Of a stretch of 64,000 nucleotides of DNA, positions 1 to 11,159 are shown in pieces (positions within the stretch are counted from its first letter, which is position 1; the number at the start of each line of letters is the position of its first letter). Where the stretch lies: assembly GCA_035578155.1 (NCBI GenBank), contig JAPWDM010000001.1, positions 78,923,425 through 78,987,424 of the forward strand, in the 5' to 3' direction. The notes beneath the pieces are model-generated. The model worked only from the letters and a program-made list of their open reading frames with translations. It did not search any database and was not told where the DNA came from. Source of the stretch: Brachynemurus nebulosus (taxonomy: Eukaryota > Arthropoda > Insecta > Neuroptera > Myrmeleontidae). The position numbers were made by a program, and so were the translations under genes.

Positions 1-374
1 CGGATTCAAATTTTATTAACTCAACATGATTTTGTATTTTGACGCTTCTTGTCAAATGTCATTTTGACAGTTCGTACAATATTGTTGTCGACTGGAGATT
101 TCTTAATTCTGGCAGAGATTTGAAAACGAACGTTATCCAAAACCTAATTAAACATAAAAAGTCTCAACAAAGAGAATAATTTAATTTAATAGTTTTTCTT
201 TTCTCTAATTTGGTGAGGCATTGGTCCGCGGACAAACAGCTGAAAAACACTGTTCTATTATAGGAATAACGTACTGTTTTCGGAATAAAGATAAAATAAA
301 TGTGGGTAACAAATTTGGAAATACATGAATAAGTTTGATCGAAGCAATATTAATTGTACTTATATTCTTTTCAG
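1..374. other. AT-rich sequence, no feature seen
   Basis: No gene or repeat is recognised. The last bases (about 363-374) are a pyrimidine tract ending in CAG, which looks like a splice acceptor for the coding remnant that follows. Confidence 0.4.
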
Positions 375-925
375 GACAGTCAGAGAATCTTACCGTGATG
401 AGGCTATTGAATACGTCCAGGTGAAACGTGATGGCACAAAATGCATAGTTGTATATGAACATAGAGTAAAAAACAGGCTTTGCCATTCTAGATTGATTTG
501 TGATGAAAATGAAGAAAAGATAAGAAGTTATCTGCTATGATTGTGGTGCAAATCAAGGTGCATGTAAGCACACAGTGGTCTTTTTAATATGGCTTTTTAA
601 AAGAAGTGAAAAACCGACAACTACCTCAGTAAAGTGCTACTGGATGAAACCGGTACTTTCTAAACTTGATAGTAACATTAAATTTACTAAAGCTAACGAT
701 TTTTTTTAAAAAAAGAAAAACTTCCAGAAATTACAGATGGCTAAACATTTAAATAATTTTATAAGCGAGTGTAATAAACCGGGAGGCGGTAATGAGAAAG
801 TGTTTACCCATCGATTTAAAGAAAATTTCATTTTTCATCTAATAGTTTACCATTCGAAGTTACTAAAATGCTTTGTCGGCCAGCCCATCTCTTGTCGGGT
901 TGCGCGAGCCGATCCCGAAAAGTGA
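375..925 (+). pseudogene. SWIM-finger (YqaJ-associated) repeat protein fragment
   Basis: I see a coding remnant in at least three frame segments. The first (375-537) reads through a basic stretch with the motif VYEHRVKNRLCHSRL. A shift at about 530 is needed to enter the next frame, which has a Cys/His cluster (CYDCGANQGACKH) followed by VVFLIWLFKRSEKP and the CYW motif, ending at about 708. A third piece (737-925) continues with FISECNK. This order matches insect proteins that carry a SWIM-type zinc finger upstream of a YqaJ-like exonuclease domain, a family present in many copies in insect genomes. The exonuclease part is not visible here. The frameshift, stop codons and missing C-terminus make it a broken copy. 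The family assignment rests on memory of the motif order only. Confidence 0.5.
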
Positions 926-1112
926 TCAAAGATTACTTGAAGGTCAAAAATATTTACTCATATTAATTAAAATAAAATTAGGGATTAAATTTAACTTTTT
1001 ACAGCGAGAAAGAAAATATTTATTTATTTTTTTTTCATAGGCCTTTCAATTTGTTCAATTTTTCATAAGATTAAAAAAGAGAAAAATGAAATTTTATGGT
1101 TGACATTTTATA

Positions 1113-1149
<37 letters not shown>

Positions 1150-1311
1150 CTCCGTGGTCCAATTTACTTTTTGTTGATTATTAGGGAGTCTGCATTAATT
1201 TTTTTAATTTATGTTTAATAAATATAAACTTAATAGACTATTGTTTCATTTCATGCAACACATTTTTGCGTAAGCCTAAAAAGAGTAGGTTAAGTGGTCC
1301 AACTTAACGGA
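926..1311. other. AT-rich sequence with a short (TA)n tract
   Basis: No gene is seen. A (TA)n tract lies at 1120-1149. The phrase GTGGTCCAA occurs just right of it and again at about 1294, so these may be two scraps of the same repeat. Confidence 0.4.
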
Positions 1312-1369
1312 CTTTCCCCTATATTTTTTTTATGCGGTCTCTATCCACCGCACAAAAAACAGAGATCAA

Positions 1370-1372
<3 letters not shown>
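1312..1372 (-). mobile_element. Terminal fragment of a pogo/jerky-like DNA transposon
   Basis: Read on the minus strand this begins CAGTTGATCTCT and continues through TTTTTTGTGCGG and ACCGCATAAAAAAA. The same parts occur at 2141 (CAGCTGAACTCT, then TTTTTTGTGCG and TTATGCGG), next to a transposase remnant. A CAG start after TA is usual for the pogo/Tigger branch of Tc1/mariner. Only the end is present, and no partner end was found to its left. Confidence 0.5.

Positions 1373-1438
<66 letters not shown>
1373..1438. repeat. (TA)n microsatellite
   Basis: About 33 TA units directly touching the CAG terminus of the transposon fragment at 1312-1372. Confidence 0.95.
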
Positions 1439-1439
<1 letters not shown>

Positions 1440-2076
1440 CAATATTTAAAATTGTTCCGTAAAATTCGAAACTTCAAATTTATATTTAAGTCAAAGGTGT
1501 ATAAATTTACCAACTGATGTGGTGATACATTCCCATAGCCAGTACACACCATATACTTATATCGTGCGTCTCGGTTTGGAAAGTATGGCCACACCAAAGG
1601 CTAAGATGCAAATTCTATTTTAAAATGTATTATGTAAATTAATTTGAATTGGCTTATCAGTCTTTCAAAATATGTATAAATTCTCAAAACTTGTAATAAT
1701 TTGTTGTCGTAAATTTTAAAGGTTCCAAATATTGTAATTCAAAATTGTTTCGAGTCACCCTTTTATTGTAATAAATTGTAATTGATGAATTTTCGTATTT
1801 CTAATTTAAAAACCACCCTTTTAGTTGTTGAAAGGAAAATTTCAGGTTATTTGGGGATCTCATGGTTTTGGGAAAACGATCTGCGATCATAACCTTCCAC
1901 TGCCACACACTCTCGTCTCCGTAACACCTGGAGAATGCTCTGCTGATCGAAACCCTAACCAAACCCGAAAAGTAGCACCCAAATTCAAACCCGAAAACAT
2001 AACCACCCTACCAATAAATAACTAATCAATAAATATAATAATATTTAATTTTTAATTTTTTAATTTATTTTTTGCT

Positions 2077-2079
<3 letters not shown>
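1439..2079. other. Unassigned sequence
   Basis: A 66-codon open frame at 1825-2025 has no recognisable motif and sits in AT-rich DNA. I see no gene here. Confidence 0.4.

Positions 2080-2140
<61 letters not shown>
2080..2140. repeat. (TA)n microsatellite
   Basis: About 30 TA units that end exactly at the CAG terminus of the pogo/jerky element at 2141. The left flank TTGCTACAA is also the left flank of the array at 5182. Confidence 0.95.
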
Positions 2141-2143
<3 letters not shown>

Positions 2144-3240
2144 CTGAACTCTTATACGGTCCTTTTTTGTGCGATTTTTTTTATGCGGTTTGTAAAAAAT
2201 GGCCGTTAAAATGCATAATGTGAATCAAAATCATGAGACAATAAGAAGAAACTTAAACAATTACTATAATAACTTTCTTTGATAAAAATACTTTTTAACG
2301 GCTTTCAAGCATTTAATCAATACGATGCATAAGACCATAAGTTATTGCATGATTTAATTTTGTTAAAAATGTATTTTTCAAAATTTTCATAATATTATAA
2401 AATTGAAATAAAATGTTTCTACGTGTAAATTAATACTTTATCGTGTTTATAGAAGCAACTTCTAAAAAAATTTCTAAGTTTTGAGCGTTTTTAGTGATGT
2501 TTGTTTGATGAAACTTTTTTTATGCGGTCCCAACCAACAGCACAAAAAAAAGTTTTTGCACAATTTGCTAGTGCATCTGGTCAATTTATTCCACCAACGT
2601 TAATTTTTAAAAGAATACGAATGAATGAACAGTTAAAGGAGATAGCCCCAGCTGGAAGTATTGTAACTGTTTCCGAGTCTGGTTACATAAACTGTGATCT
2701 GTTCTGTCAATGGCTGGAACACTTTATTTCTGTAGTTAAACCAACAAAAGAAGATAAAGTTTTGTTATTACTCGATGGCCACTCAACGCACAGTAAGAAT
2801 TCAGACGCCTTATTATTAGCTCGTGAAAAAGAAGTAATATTGTTACAACTACCGGGACATACAACACATCGACTTCAACCACTTGATGTGTCATTTTTCA
2901 AACCGATCAGTTCATACTACACACCAGCTGTCGAATCCTGGATGCGTACCAATCCCGCTAGAGCTGTAACTCAATATCAAGTAAGTCGTTTAATTAATGA
3001 AGCTTATGAACGTGCAGTGACTATTGGCAATGTATTAAGTGGCTTTAGAGCAACTGGAATATGGCCTGTTAATCGAAATGTTTACCAAGACCACCATTTC
3101 GCGCCTGCTGAAGCGTTACTTCCCACCAATTCTGAAACAACTATATCATTTACGCAACCTGATAAGTAATCCAAGATACACACTTCCACACAATCCATAT
3201 TACAATCTGAAATGAGAATGAATGAAACTTGCACCAGTAA
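2141..3240 (+). mobile_element. Pogo/jerky-type DNA transposon, internally deleted
   Basis: The left end starts CAGCTGAACTCT at the edge of a (TA)n array, as expected for a TA-targeting element. It carries the C-terminal half of a DDE transposase (see 2501-3169). A terminal-like motif, TTTTTTTATGCGGT plus an imperfect CAGCACAAAAAAAA, recurs at about 2515-2550 immediately before the coding sequence, so DNA from an element end seems fused to the transposase body. No right-hand terminus was identified, and the end coordinate is approximate. Confidence 0.55.
2501..3169 (+). pseudogene. Pogo/jerky (CENP-B-like) transposase, C-terminal half
   Basis: The 222-codon open frame matches the DDE superfamily 1 catalytic core of pogo/jerky transposases. 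Residues 22-60 resemble the strand after the first catalytic aspartate (FASASGQFIPPTLIFKRIRM). The second aspartate is residue 92 in LLLDGHSTH, and the third is residue 129 in HRLQPLDVSFFKP. The usual family ending GIWPVN is at about residue 185. The first catalytic aspartate, the HTH/CENP-B DNA-binding domain and roughly the first half are missing. The first 16 residues are encoded by sequence resembling the element's own terminus rather than by family sequence. The protein cannot be an active transposase. Its open frame of about 200 codons without a stop suggests fairly recent decay. Confidence 0.8.
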
Positions 3241-3759
3241 CCCAGACCTTTGTGACGAGTGCGTTTTTTAATTGTTATTTTCGATATATTTATTGTAAGA
3301 GAATATTTTTGTTATGATTTGATAAGAGATTATTTTTTGTTATACCTAAGTACTTGTAATTTTTTTAACTTAATTAAATTAAATTGATGTCAGTATTTGA
3401 AATTTTATAATTGTATCTTTAAATTTTATGACTAGAATAACCTGTATAAGTATTTTATACGCATCAAATTTTATGAAATTGCAAATTAGTCGATATGACA
3501 AAAATAAAATTAGATTTAAATTAAAATGTTTTAGAAAGTTACGTTACGAGTTCTATTTCGCAAATAAATTATACGATTTAAAAGATTATATCAGATATCG
3601 AAATATTAGTAAAGGTCACACGTGCTTTTTAGATTTTTTAAACCGGAAATGATTACGTAATTGAGAGAACATTAAATTATAAATAGAATATTTAAATATT
3701 TGAAAACTTACTCAATGATGAATTAATATTTGAAAACTTACTTAATAATGAATTATTAA
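3241..3759. other. AT-rich sequence
   Basis: No gene seen. A 74-codon frame at 3428-3652 has no known motif. Short copies of TATTTGAAAACTTACT at about 3697 and 3729 precede the tandem repeat. Confidence 0.4.
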
Positions 3760-4200
3760 ATTTAGACTAACTTAACCTATACTGGCTGAACTTATGTTCG
3801 CCGCATCGACCTAAGTGTCGGGAAAACTAAATTTAGATTAACTTTAAACTATACTGGCTGAACTTTACGTTCGCCGCATCGACCTACATGTCGGAAACTA
3901 AATTTAGATTAATTTTAAACTATACTGGCTGAACTTATGTTCGCCGCATCGACCTACGTGTCGGAAACTAAATTTAGATTAATTTTAAACTATACTGGCT
4001 GAACTTATGTTCGTCGCATCGACCTACGTGTCGGAAAACTAAATTTAGATTAACTTTAAACTATACTGGCTGAACTTTACGTTCGCCGCATCGACCTAAG
4101 TGTCGGGAAAACTAAATTTAGATTAACTTTAAACTATATTGGCTGAACTTTACGTTCGCCGCATCGACCTACATGTCGGAAAAACTAAATTATAAACTTA
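3760..4200. repeat. Tandem repeat, 71-bp unit, six copies
   Basis: A unit containing ACTGGCTGAACTT, GTTCGCCGCATCGACCTA and TGTCGG recurs at 3781, 3853, 3924, 3994, 4065 and 4138, a spacing of 70-73 bp. The GC-rich core CGCCGCATCGACC stands out from the AT-rich surroundings. Copies differ by a few bases; one has CGTCGC instead of CGCCGC. Confidence 0.9.
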
Positions 4201-4932
4201 TCAATTTAAAACTATAATATTCATATTTTTTAAACTATAAGCTATATATCTAAATTTTAGTCGTAGACTTTTTTTGCTAAATCCCCAGAAAATCTTTTGG
4301 AAATCTGGATGAATGCTAAAGTACAAACGACGTTAAATATTTAAATATAAATTAATTTTACATGTAACATTTAATTATTTTTTTTTTTATATATATATCT
4401 AATATAAATTATCCTTTATTTTAGTTTAAATAAATTTCCAAAATATATTTATCTTAAATAAATATACGATTTTTGATATTTAAATTATCCTACATACTAC
4501 GTTTAATTATTTTCTAATCATTTAAATATAAATTATTTTTTGACTACGTTTAAGTAAATTTCCAAATATTTGTTATAATAAAATAATACTTATCTTAACA
4601 ACGAGGAGTTTGTCATTTTCAACAATACACTTAAATAAATAATACTTAAACTAATTTTAAAATACACATATTTTTTGCTTTTTATTTTTGATGTGTGCGG
4701 CCCAAAGCCCACACGAGAAGAGAACTTCTCACTAACTGTGTGTCTTTTTAATTAGTATCCGTTATTTATTTAGTTATGTAATTTGTTTTGTTAATTATTT
4801 TTTTGAAAAATAAATGTTTAATTAAATAATGTACGCACTTGTTATAAATTTAAATTTTAGATTTCTGCAAACGTGTAATTAGTTTTTACATTGAGCCTAG
4901 ATATCAATTTGAAACTATAACACTAGATGTCG

Positions 4933-4935
<3 letters not shown>
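4201..4935. other. AT-rich sequence
   Basis: No coding feature seen. A less AT-rich patch at about 4690-4745 (GTGTGCGGCCCAAAGCC) is unassigned. Confidence 0.4.

Positions 4936-4981
<46 letters not shown>
4936..4981. repeat. (TA)n microsatellite
   Basis: About 22 TA units. No transposon terminus is recognised on either side. Confidence 0.95.
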
Positions 4982-4983
<2 letters not shown>

Positions 4984-5178
4984 GATTTTTATTGAATTCT
5001 ATGATTTGATATATTGGACTGATATTTACTTCAAACATAAATGTTAGATGTCAGTATTTTGACATTTTTACAAATCGATTAATTATTAATTAGATTAAAG
5101 TTTTATTATCGATTTCCAAAGTAAATGAAATAAATAACGTGTTGAATTGATTCATCATATGTAGCAATAATTATTGCT

Positions 5179-5464
<286 letters not shown>

Positions 5465-5468
<4 letters not shown>

Positions 5469-6093
5469 GGTGGCGCAAAAAAACCATATATTTTTCTTTT
5501 TTTTGTCTCATAGGAAAAAAAGTTAATTTAGTTCGTTTTAAGAATACTCACCAAAAATTAGCTCGATAAAAAATTTTTTAAGGGTCGCTCAAACCTTTTT
5601 AAAATTTTAAAATTGGCCAAAAAAATATTTTTGTTTTTCATCAAATTTTTTTTCTCATCCCTGCATATGTTTACACATTGAATAATAAAAAATTCCTTCA
5701 AATTTTAACTCAAAAAATTCATAATAAAAGGTCGCTCAAGAGTTCTGAAAATTTTTCAAGTCAAAATATTTAATATTTTTTAGCGACCCTAAAAAATATT
5801 AAATATTTTGACTTTAAAATCCTGAACAAACTTTTATTATCAATTTTTTGAGTTAAAATTTTGGAGGAATTTTTTATTATTCAATGTACAAACATATGCA
5901 GGGATGAGAAAAAAAGTTTGATGAAAAACAAAAATCGATTTCGGACCAATTTTCAAATTTTAAAAAGTTTTGAACGACCCTTAGAAAATTTTTTATCGAG
6001 CTAATTTTTGGTGAGCATTCTTAAATCGAGCTAAATTAACTTATTTTCCTATGAGACAAAAAAAAGAAAAATATGTGGTTTTTTTGCGCCACC

Positions 6094-6097
<4 letters not shown>
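5465..6097. mobile_element. 633-bp palindromic (foldback) element
   Basis: The left end TTAGGGTGGCGCAAAAAAAC is mirrored by the right end, which closes with GCGCCACCCTAA. The two halves (5465-5783 and 5789-6097) are reverse complements with small differences. The centre is a perfect 23-bp pair (5761-5783 with 5789-5811) around a 5-base CGACC loop. There is no coding capacity. (TA)n arrays abut both ends, consistent with a non-autonomous element using TA targets. A single strand could fold into one long hairpin. Confidence 0.85.

Positions 6098-6164
<67 letters not shown>
6097..6164. repeat. (TA)n microsatellite
   Basis: About 34 TA units directly touching the right end of the palindromic element. 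With the array at 5182-5465 it brackets that element. Confidence 0.95.
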
Positions 6165-6166
<2 letters not shown>

Positions 6167-6231
6167 TCGGCACCAAATATTATGACTATTCCATTCTTCT
6201 ACTACAAATTTAGTTTGTTTACTTATAATTT

Positions 6232-6594
6232 TAAAAAAAAATAATTGCAACTGCACGGGAAGTCTTAGGTCTACAATAAAAAGTAAGAAAACAGTGTAGT
6301 TACTGGTGGAATGAGGAGTTAGACATAGAAATAAAGCGTAAACGACAACTTTTCCATAAATGGCTAAATACGAAACAATTGCAAGACAAAATAGCGTATA
6401 AGAAGCAGCAAGTCATAGTACGGAAAATAATTAAAAAGGCAAAAAATGAAGCATGGAAGAGGCGTGCAGAACTTAACAGCTATTTGGGAGGTAGACGATC
6501 AAGTAAATCTTGAAAATTTATAAACTCAGTAAGATCTTCGGAGAAAGTGTCAAACAATATTAATATAATAAAACACAATGACTGGGAAAAGTAT
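6232..6594 (+). pseudogene. LINE ORF2 fragment A (linker before reverse transcriptase)
   Basis: In one frame, with a stop near 6278 and another near 6510, the sequence reads like the linker between endonuclease and reverse transcriptase of a non-LTR retrotransposon. Motifs are AREVLGLQ, WWNEELDIEIKRKRQLFHKW and KKAKNEAWK. It ends exactly where the pogo-like element at 6597 is inserted, and the LINE continues from 7552. A 60-bp part (6236-6296) recurs at 31797-31856. The clade is not certain; it resembles RTE-like elements. Confidence 0.7.
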
Positions 6595-6596
6595 TA

Positions 6597-7549
6597 GGGT
6601 AAGTACGGGAGAGATGCCGCGTCGGGAGTGATGCCGCAGTAGCCATAGTTCGTCGGTTGATTGACAGATAGCGCTATTGATGGATTATATGTTTAAAATA
6701 AGTTACTTATTTAAGCTGTATATGGTAATATTTATGATTAGTCCATCAGTTTAGTAATTATCCAACTTTTTATTATTGAAAAGTACGTTTTTTAACATAA
6801 TATTTTATCAGCCATTTAATTCATTAGAATTTAAGAATGTATACTTCATTGTTTTAATGAAAATGAGTTTTGTTATTAATTTAGGTATATTTTAAAAGTA
6901 CTGTATAAAATTTTAAGTTGAAATTCCGCACTATGCTTGCTATAGCAACATGCGGCATCTATCCCAACAAAAAGGAGAGACGCCGCATTTAAAGTTGGTA
7001 TAGATGCCGCATCATATTACATGTTAAAGACATAGACCTATATACCTTAATTATGCAATTTTTTTTTTGGACTGTAAATTATGCCACGTAAATATAAAAG
7101 ATCCATTAATGGATCAGGAAGAGCCCTCATATTAGTGAAGATAACGAAAATAATGATGACTGCCTGTGTATTGAATGTTTTGAAAGGTACTCAGAAACAA
7201 ATAAAAATTTGACTGGTTAAGATGCATTAAGTGCCAAAAATGGTTACATATGGCATGCATCATGTATGGAGATGTGTGTAAAATGCAAAATTTTTAATAT
7301 GAACTATGCCGCGTCTCACCTTCTTTGATGCGGCATCTCTCCCATAGGTGTGGGAGAGACGCCGCTTTGCAGGCTCTACAAAAATGTTAATTATGAATCC
7401 TTTATGACTCAAAATTTACAATTATTTATAAATAATTGTAAAGAACAATGTTTAGATTTATTGTGTACCAAATTTCAAATCAATTAAATGCTTACTTTAA
7501 GAATTATCAAGTGTTTTCAAAATGTGCGGCATCTCTCCCGCATTCACCC
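6597..7549 (+). mobile_element. Internally deleted pogo-like transposon with motif-rich ends
   Basis: The left end GGGTAAGTACGGGAGAGATG and the right end (reverse complement GGGTGAATGCGGGAGAGATG) form inverted repeats flanked by TA at 6595-6596 and 7550-7551. The motif GGGAGAGAYGCCGC or a close variant occurs about nine times on either strand (near 6606, 6630, 6951, 6972, 7000, 7307, 7331, 7350 and 7527). The insertion splits a LINE reading frame that resumes on the right side, which fixes the boundaries. Length is 953 bp, against several kb expected for a full element. Confidence 0.75.
7081..7290 (+). pseudogene. Pogo-type transposase: N-terminal start fused to C-terminal zinc finger
   Basis: The frame starts MPRKYKR, a common beginning of pogo/jerky-type transposases. 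After a frame change it passes into a Cys/His stretch (CLCIECFERYS, then IKCQKWLHMACI, then a final Cys) resembling the PHD-like C-terminal finger of the same proteins. The HTH and DDE domains that should lie between are absent, so the element has lost its catalytic middle. This is inferred from motif order in a remnant of about 70 residues with stop codons. Confidence 0.5.
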
Positions 7550-7551
7550 TA

Positions 7552-8852
<1,301 letters not shown>

Positions 8853-9633
8853 TAAGGGCCGGTATTATAAACGATAGAATAAATTTATCTCTGGGATAAA
8901 TCAGTTTATTGTATAGATTTGAGTATTATAAACGAAAGATAAATATATCTGGTAGTTAAATCTGTGGAATAAATTATCCTTAGAAAATCAAGAGGATAAA
9001 TTTTATCTGAGAGATTAATTTCCAATATGTCTGCCCTATTCGCTTTATTACTAGGCAACATTCTAGCGAAATAAATATAATTTATAAGTAGGTATTATAT
9101 CTATTTTTTGTTTTCATAAATATTTTAATATTTTACTATACCTATGTAATAAATTTTGCTTTTAAAATTTTCTAATTTTTTCCATACTCAAAATTAACCT
9201 GCAATTTTAAGTACGAATCCAACTATAAAATTGACGTTTGACACATTTTTGACATGTACATACAGAATCTACTCTAGCTATAGAGTAGCGTTGGGCATAT
9301 TCAAAATAATCGATCATCCAATTTTTAAAATATCTCGAAATAGTATAATATAATCATTCGATTTATTTTACAAACTATCTGAAGCTACAGTATGAATGAT
9401 TTTAACAATCAAATTAATGGAAAATAATGATTTTAATAATCAAATTGTCATTCGATTATTGAAATCACTGAAGTAATAATAATCGATTATAGAAATCATT
9501 TGATTATTTCCCATCACTACTATAATGTTGCTAAGGTTATCTGGTTAACTAAAATAGTTATCAAAGGATAACTATTTTAGTTGGTAGAATATTTTATAAT
9601 ACCCATTTAATTTTTATTCATCAAATAAATTTA

Positions 9634-9647
9634 ACCTAGGGATAGTT
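9634..9647 (+). repeat. Target-site duplication, left copy
   Basis: ACCTAGGGATAGTT is repeated exactly at 11610-11623 and brackets the retroelement. This is a signature of target-primed reverse transcription. Confidence 0.85.
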
Positions 9648-9957
9648 TTTTTTTTTTTTTTTTTTATTGGAGCACTGCTGCCGGTGGATGGCGCGGTCAG
9701 CAGTGTCCGGCGGCATCGCCATCGGAGGGCATGCGCCGCCATACAAACCGTGATAAATAAAGCATACACAAAACAGACAGGGACACATAAATGCATTAGA
9801 CAACGGACAAACACATACAATAAAAACAATAGAACTTTCAGATCCTGCCATCCCAGGGTCTAAGGGAAGCTCTCAATGAGAGAAGAGACGTGACCTACCA
9901 GGTCAAACAGAATGTCCCATCCTCAGGCAAAAATAGTATATAAAAAAGGGCATTTTC

Positions 9958-9996
9958 ATACCGCCACTACATGGAAAACAAGATCTTCAGCGGCAT
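9958..9996 (-). other. 3'-UTR stem-loop module (copy 3)
   Basis: On the minus strand ATGCCGCTG pairs with TGGCGGTAT-type sequence over nine pairs including G-U wobbles. It lies in the first tandem copy of the 225-bp unit. Confidence 0.5.
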
Positions 9997-10173
9997 GGAG
10001 AAACTTCCACAAAAACTTAACACTTACGTAACTTAACACTTACGTAAAAAGGGAATAACGAACAGACCCTGCCATCCCAGGGTCCAGTGAAATGCTCGTT
10101 GAGGACAGGATTTGTCGCATCGGGCAAAATAATTGAGATGTCCTGTCCTCAATTGGGTTTAGTGACTGTCTTT

Positions 10174-10208
10174 ACACCACTAGATATGAAGACAAGCTTC
10201 AGTGGCGT
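10174..10208 (-). other. 3'-UTR stem-loop module (copy 4)
   Basis: On the minus strand ACGCCACT pairs with AGTGGTGT over eight pairs with one G-U. Compared with copy 3, the second pair changed from T-A to C-G, so pairing is kept. Confidence 0.5.
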
Positions 10209-10293
10209 AGAGCAATTCCACATAAACTTCTAAGAAATATTGTAAGAAGCAATAATAAAGACAAAAGAAGAACTATGTTTGGACCTCAAAACT

Positions 10294-10326
10294 ATACCAT
10301 TGGGGGCCTGAAACCACCCAGGGCAT
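10294..10326 (-). other. 3'-UTR stem-loop module (copy 6, weak)
   Basis: The outer stem ATGCC/GGTAT is kept on the minus strand, but the inner stem is broken by mismatches. Confidence 0.35.
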
Positions 10327-10493
10327 AAAATATATAAGAACATGAATAAAGGTTCTGGTGGTATGTAAGGCCATCTACTGCTTTATTCAAGTGTCCAACT
10401 TACACGTTGGGGGCCTGGAACCACCCAGTAGATAAGAGAAATATTCGAGTTGAGGCCGAAATCCGTTTACTAATGAAACCACCAGATCACAAC

Positions 10494-10520
10494 TACCCAG
10501 TTAGACCAGCTGACTGGGTA
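10494..10520 (-). other. Second UTR hairpin
   Basis: TACCCAGT and ACTGGGTA pair over eight bases. It lies just 3' (in minus orientation) of stem-loop copy 2, the same order as the pair of hairpins at 35933-36029. Confidence 0.5.
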
Positions 10521-10559
10521 TATATAATACAAAATAATAGTAAAAAAAAATTTAAAACA

Positions 10560-10601
10560 ATACCACCAGGGGTGTAGCCTGTAGGAAGCCTCTGGTGGCA
10601 T
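10560..10601 (-). other. 3'-UTR stem-loop module (copy 2)
   Basis: On the minus strand ATGCCACCAG pairs with CTGGTGGTAT over ten bases (one G-U), with two more pairs after a mismatch. The inner arm differs from copy 1, but pairing is preserved. Confidence 0.6.
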
Positions 10602-11125
10602 AACAAAAAATAAAATTTTAAAAAGAAAAACACAAGATGATTAAAACCAAACAATTAACTCAAGACTTATTAAAAAAAAGAAACAACGATATCACAGACT
10701 TCAGAAAATTTAAAGCTCAGTGACACGATTCCGCTCCCCATAGTCTCGACAATTCCGAAATGGCTTCGTCAACACCTAGGAGCTCACACTTATAGGGACG
10801 GTGACATCTGATTACTGAGCAACATGTTCTTTTCTGTCAGATAACTGATTACTGGGTACATGTGCCGTTCTGTCAGATGTCGGGGTCAACCTACACGGGA
10901 GACCGGTACGATGACTAGGCCACGTTCGTCCGAGTCGAGGCTACAGAGAACGGGACAATGCCACAGAGTATCACAGAACTCAAATCTGACCTGTGTTCGC
11001 ATCATTTCGACGGGGCGGAAGTACGCGCAACCGATGAGAACGAGTATGTCGGGAGCGCATTCCTACCCATCGAAATGACAAGAACCAGGGCAGGGAAATA
11101 TCACAGAGAGCGCACTATTTAAATA

Positions 11126-11159
11126 ATACCACCGCAGGTATGAAAACCCAGGGTGACAT
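11126..11159 (-). other. 3'-UTR stem-loop module (copy 7)
   Basis: On the minus strand ATGTCACC pairs with GGTGGTAT over eight bases with two G-U wobbles. It is more distant from the other copies. Confidence 0.45.

Noticed and set aside
3760..4200. CRISPR-like array
   Set aside because: The repeats are contiguous tandem units with no unique spacers, in an animal genome.
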